Assembly (NCBI GenBank): GCA_937925525.1
Contig: CALALS010000114.1
Coordinates: forward strand, 1-6,072
Source of the DNA: an uncultured Flavobacteriales bacterium
Lineage (GTDB): Bacteria; Bacteroidota; Bacteroidia; Flavobacteriales_E; Vicingaceae
Direction: 5' to 3'
DNA: 6,072 nucleotides
Shown one piece after another: positions 4,851-6,072 of this stretch. The stretch's first letter is position 1. The number at the start of each line of letters is the position of its first letter. The notes beneath the pieces are model-generated. The model was not told the DNA's origin. It did no database searches and worked only from the letters and a program-made list of their open reading frames with translations. A program made the position numbers and the translations under genes.

Positions 4851-5861
4851 ATGAGACACAAACAAATATGGGCAGTAGTATTTACTGCCCTTACTTTGCT
4901 TTCTTGTAAAAAAGAGTATTCTACCGGTGGTGGTAGCCCTCAGTTTACTCCACCTGCTCATTTCCCTGAACCGGTATATACCTTTAAAACCAATCCGCTG
5001 ACTAAAAACGGAATTACCTTAGGTAAGAAACTGTTTTACGACCCTATTTTGTCTGCCGACAATAGCATTTCCTGTGGTTCTTGCCATGCACAAATGCACG
5101 CATTTGCCGACCACAATGTAGCCTTGAGTATGGGCGTAGGCGGAAAACTGGGAAAAAGAAACTCTCCCACTCTATCGAACCTGGCCTGGTACCCTAGCTT
5201 TATGGCTGACGGTGGTATTAACCATATCGAAATAATGCCGCTGGCTCCTATTACCGATAGTTTAGAAATGGCCGAAACCATGAGCAATATAGTGCAAAAA
5301 GTTGCGGCTGACAGCACGTACAGAGCCTTGTTTAAAAAAGCATTTAAAACAGAAGTAATAGATGACCAAAAAATATTTTATGCCTTGGCGCAATTTATGG
5401 GTACTATTATTTCAGCCAATGCCGATTACGATAAGTACATTAACGGCAAGCTTACTTTTAATGCCTCTCAGGAAAGAGGCTTAAACCTTTTCAGACAACA
5501 TTGCGAAAGCTGCCATAAAGAACCCTTGTTTACCGACTTTTCTTTTAAAAACAACGGCATAGATACCGCCTTTGCAGATATTGGCAGAGGAAGAATTACA
5601 CAAGACTATAATGACTATGGTAAGTTTAAAGTACCCACCCTACGAAACATTGAAATGACTTACCCTTATATGCATGACGGTCGGTTTTACAAACTGGAAG
5701 ATGTGATAGACCATTATTCGGAAGGAGTTAAAGCATCGCACTCCAAAGATGCTTCTGTAAATAATCTGCATCTTTCTACACAAGAAAAGCAAGACCTTAT
5801 CAACTTTTTAAAGACACTCACCGACTATAGTTATATGAGCAATGTAAACTATGCAGAGTAA
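4851..5861 (+). CDS. mbnH: MbnH/MauG-type dihaem c-type cytochrome lipoprotein (cytochrome c peroxidase superfamily)
   Basis: The 336-aa product has a lipoprotein signal (basic 2-4, hydrophobic 7-17, lipidated Cys19 in Leu-Leu-Ser-Cys-Lys-Lys-Glu) and two c-type haem sites: Cys75-x-x-Cys78-His79 and Cys218-x-x-Cys221-His222. The order is that of the bacterial dihaem peroxidases: Gly-x-x-Leu-Phe-Tyr-Asp-Pro (58-65), Arg-Asn-Ser-Pro-Thr-Leu (103-108), Pro-Thr-Leu-Arg-Asn (262-266), Pro-Tyr-Met-His-Asp-Gly-Arg-Phe (272-279) and Val-Ile-Asp-His-Tyr (285-289). Tyr289 falls where classical peroxidases have the distal Met and MauG/MbnH have Tyr. With mbnP directly upstream, a role in oxidising MbnP Trp to kynurenine is the best hypothesis. 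By my alignment from memory, the inter-haem Trp of the WDG motif is Ala119 and the following Gln is Met129, while the catalytic-site Glu is kept as Glu139. Maturation needs the Ccm system encoded upstream. A plain hydrogen peroxide reductase remains the alternative. Confidence 0.88.
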   Translation: MRHKQIWAVVFTALTLLSCKKEYSTGGGSPQFTPPAHFPEPVYTFKTNPLTKNGITLGKKLFYDPILSADNSISCGSCHAQMHAFADHNVALSMGVGGKLGKRNSPTLSNLAWYPSFMADGGINHIEIMPLAPITDSLEMAETMSNIVQKVAADSTYRALFKKAFKTEVIDDQKIFYALAQFMGTIISANADYDKYINGKLTFNASQERGLNLFRQHCESCHKEPLFTDFSFKNNGIDTAFADIGRGRITQDYNDYGKFKVPTLRNIEMTYPYMHDGRFYKLEDVIDHYSEGVKASHSKDASVNNLHLSTQEKQDLINFLKTLTDYSYMSNVNYAE

Positions 5862-5868
5862 AAGTTTA

Positions 5869-5876
5869 TAAATTTG
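5869..5876 (+). promoter_or_regulatory. Possible -7 element TAAATTTG directly before the RidA-family gene
   Basis: TAAATTTG matches TAnnTTTG exactly and is followed by CCC, as at many promoters of this phylum. It ends 3 nt before the ATG at 5880, so a transcript would start at or just after the A of the start codon. No TTG is found about 20 nt upstream. A chance match in A+T-rich sequence is as likely as a leaderless promoter, and the 18-nt gap to mbnH also allows simple operon transcription. Confidence 0.3.
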
Positions 5877-5879
5877 CCC

Positions 5880-6072
5880 ATGCAATTAGAAGAAAAACTA
5901 AAAGAACTTGGGTTGATTTTACCCCAAGCCACCAAGCCCGGTGGAAACTATGTATCGGTAAATGTAAGAAACAACATTGCCTACGTAGCCATTCAGTTTC
6001 CGTTTTTTAACGGTAATATTATGTACAAAGGAAGATTAGGCAACGAACTAACTACCCAAGACGGCTACAAAG
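5880..6072 (+). CDS. RidA (YjgF/YER057c/UK114) family protein, N-terminal part
   Basis: The frame runs from the ATG at 5880 to the window end: 64 complete codons plus one base. The product begins Met-Gln-Leu-Glu-Glu-Lys-Leu-Lys-Glu-Leu-Gly, then Leu-Pro at 14-15, Lys-Pro-Gly-Gly-Asn-Tyr-Val (19-25), a beta strand with Ala-Tyr-Val-Ala-Ile-Gln-Phe-Pro (34-41) and Tyr-Lys-Gly-Arg-Leu-Gly (49-54). This is the start of a RidA-family chorismate-mutase-like fold, in the subgroup with an N-terminal Leu-Gly-x-x-Leu-Pro stretch. RidA itself hydrolyses reactive 2-aminoacrylate and related imines. Many subgroups lack the catalytic Arg, and that residue would lie beyond the window end, so the activity cannot be judged. 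It follows mbnH after 18 nt and may share its transcript, though a functional link is not evident. Confidence 0.85.
   Translation, partial: MQLEEKLKELGLILPQATKPGGNYVSVNVRNNIAYVAIQFPFFNGNIMYKGRLGNELTTQDGYK

Noticed and set aside
4625..5317. Reverse-strand open frames over mbnP and mbnH (78 and 93 codons)
   Set aside because: They overlap clearly conserved domains, including the first haem site of mbnH, and show no recognisable features.
1..6072. CRISPR array, tRNA or rRNA gene, insertion sequence or prophage part
   Set aside because: No regularly spaced repeats, no cloverleaf or rRNA-like sequence, no transposase or integrase frame and no terminal inverted repeats were seen; the window is almost fully occupied by housekeeping-type and metal/haem genes.

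Overview
The window looks like a chromosomal segment of a Bacteroidota (Bacteroidetes) bacterium. The reasons are the A+T-rich sequence, weak or absent Shine-Dalgarno sites, a good TAnnTTTG-type promoter element (561-568), lipoprotein signal peptides that end in Ser-Cys-Lys-Lys-Glu, and the protein families present. I cannot place it below phylum level. Coding density is high, all genes but one lie on the + strand, and both ends of the window cut through genes.

Layout. Positions 1-281 hold the C-terminal end of a CpsB/CapC (YwqE)-type PHP-fold tyrosine-protein phosphatase. It converges on, and overlaps by 8 bp, a small three-helix membrane protein of the YgjV-like type on the - strand (274-501). 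A 141-bp divergent region (502-642) carries the best promoter in the window. It drives a tightly spaced pair for cytochrome c maturation (System I): the haem chaperone CcmE (643-1053), in its Cys-type CxxxY form, and the haem lyase CcmF (1056-3482, 808 aa), which has the WWD motif, all four expected haem-ligand histidines and an enlarged periplasmic domain. After a 101-bp gap comes a second cluster: an uncharacterised 122-aa membrane-anchored protein with three clustered cysteines (3584-3952), an MbnP-family copper-binding lipoprotein (4010-4840) and an MbnH/MauG-type dihaem c-type cytochrome lipoprotein (4851-5861). A RidA (YjgF/UK114) family gene starts at 5880 and runs off the end.

How the genes may work together. 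In characterised systems MbnH is a dihaem enzyme that oxidises a tryptophan of its partner MbnP to kynurenine, and MbnP binds copper. Here the pair is separated by 10 nt and both proteins carry the same lipoprotein N-terminus, so they are probably exported and sorted together. MbnH needs two covalently attached haems, and the adjacent ccmEF genes encode the late steps of that attachment. The small Cys-rich protein in front may be a third component that handles metal. No methanobactin precursor or TonB receptor is visible in the window.

The most notable observations are: (1) the dihaem enzyme seems to lack the inter-haem Trp and the nearby Gln of its superfamily, while keeping the Tyr that marks MauG/MbnH-type enzymes; (2) the Cys-protein/MbnP/MbnH cassette sits beside ccmEF; (3) MbnP carries an added N-terminal Cys-bounded surface motif and a Met/His-rich tail; (4) a perfect 11-bp inverted repeat spans the orf122-mbnP junction.
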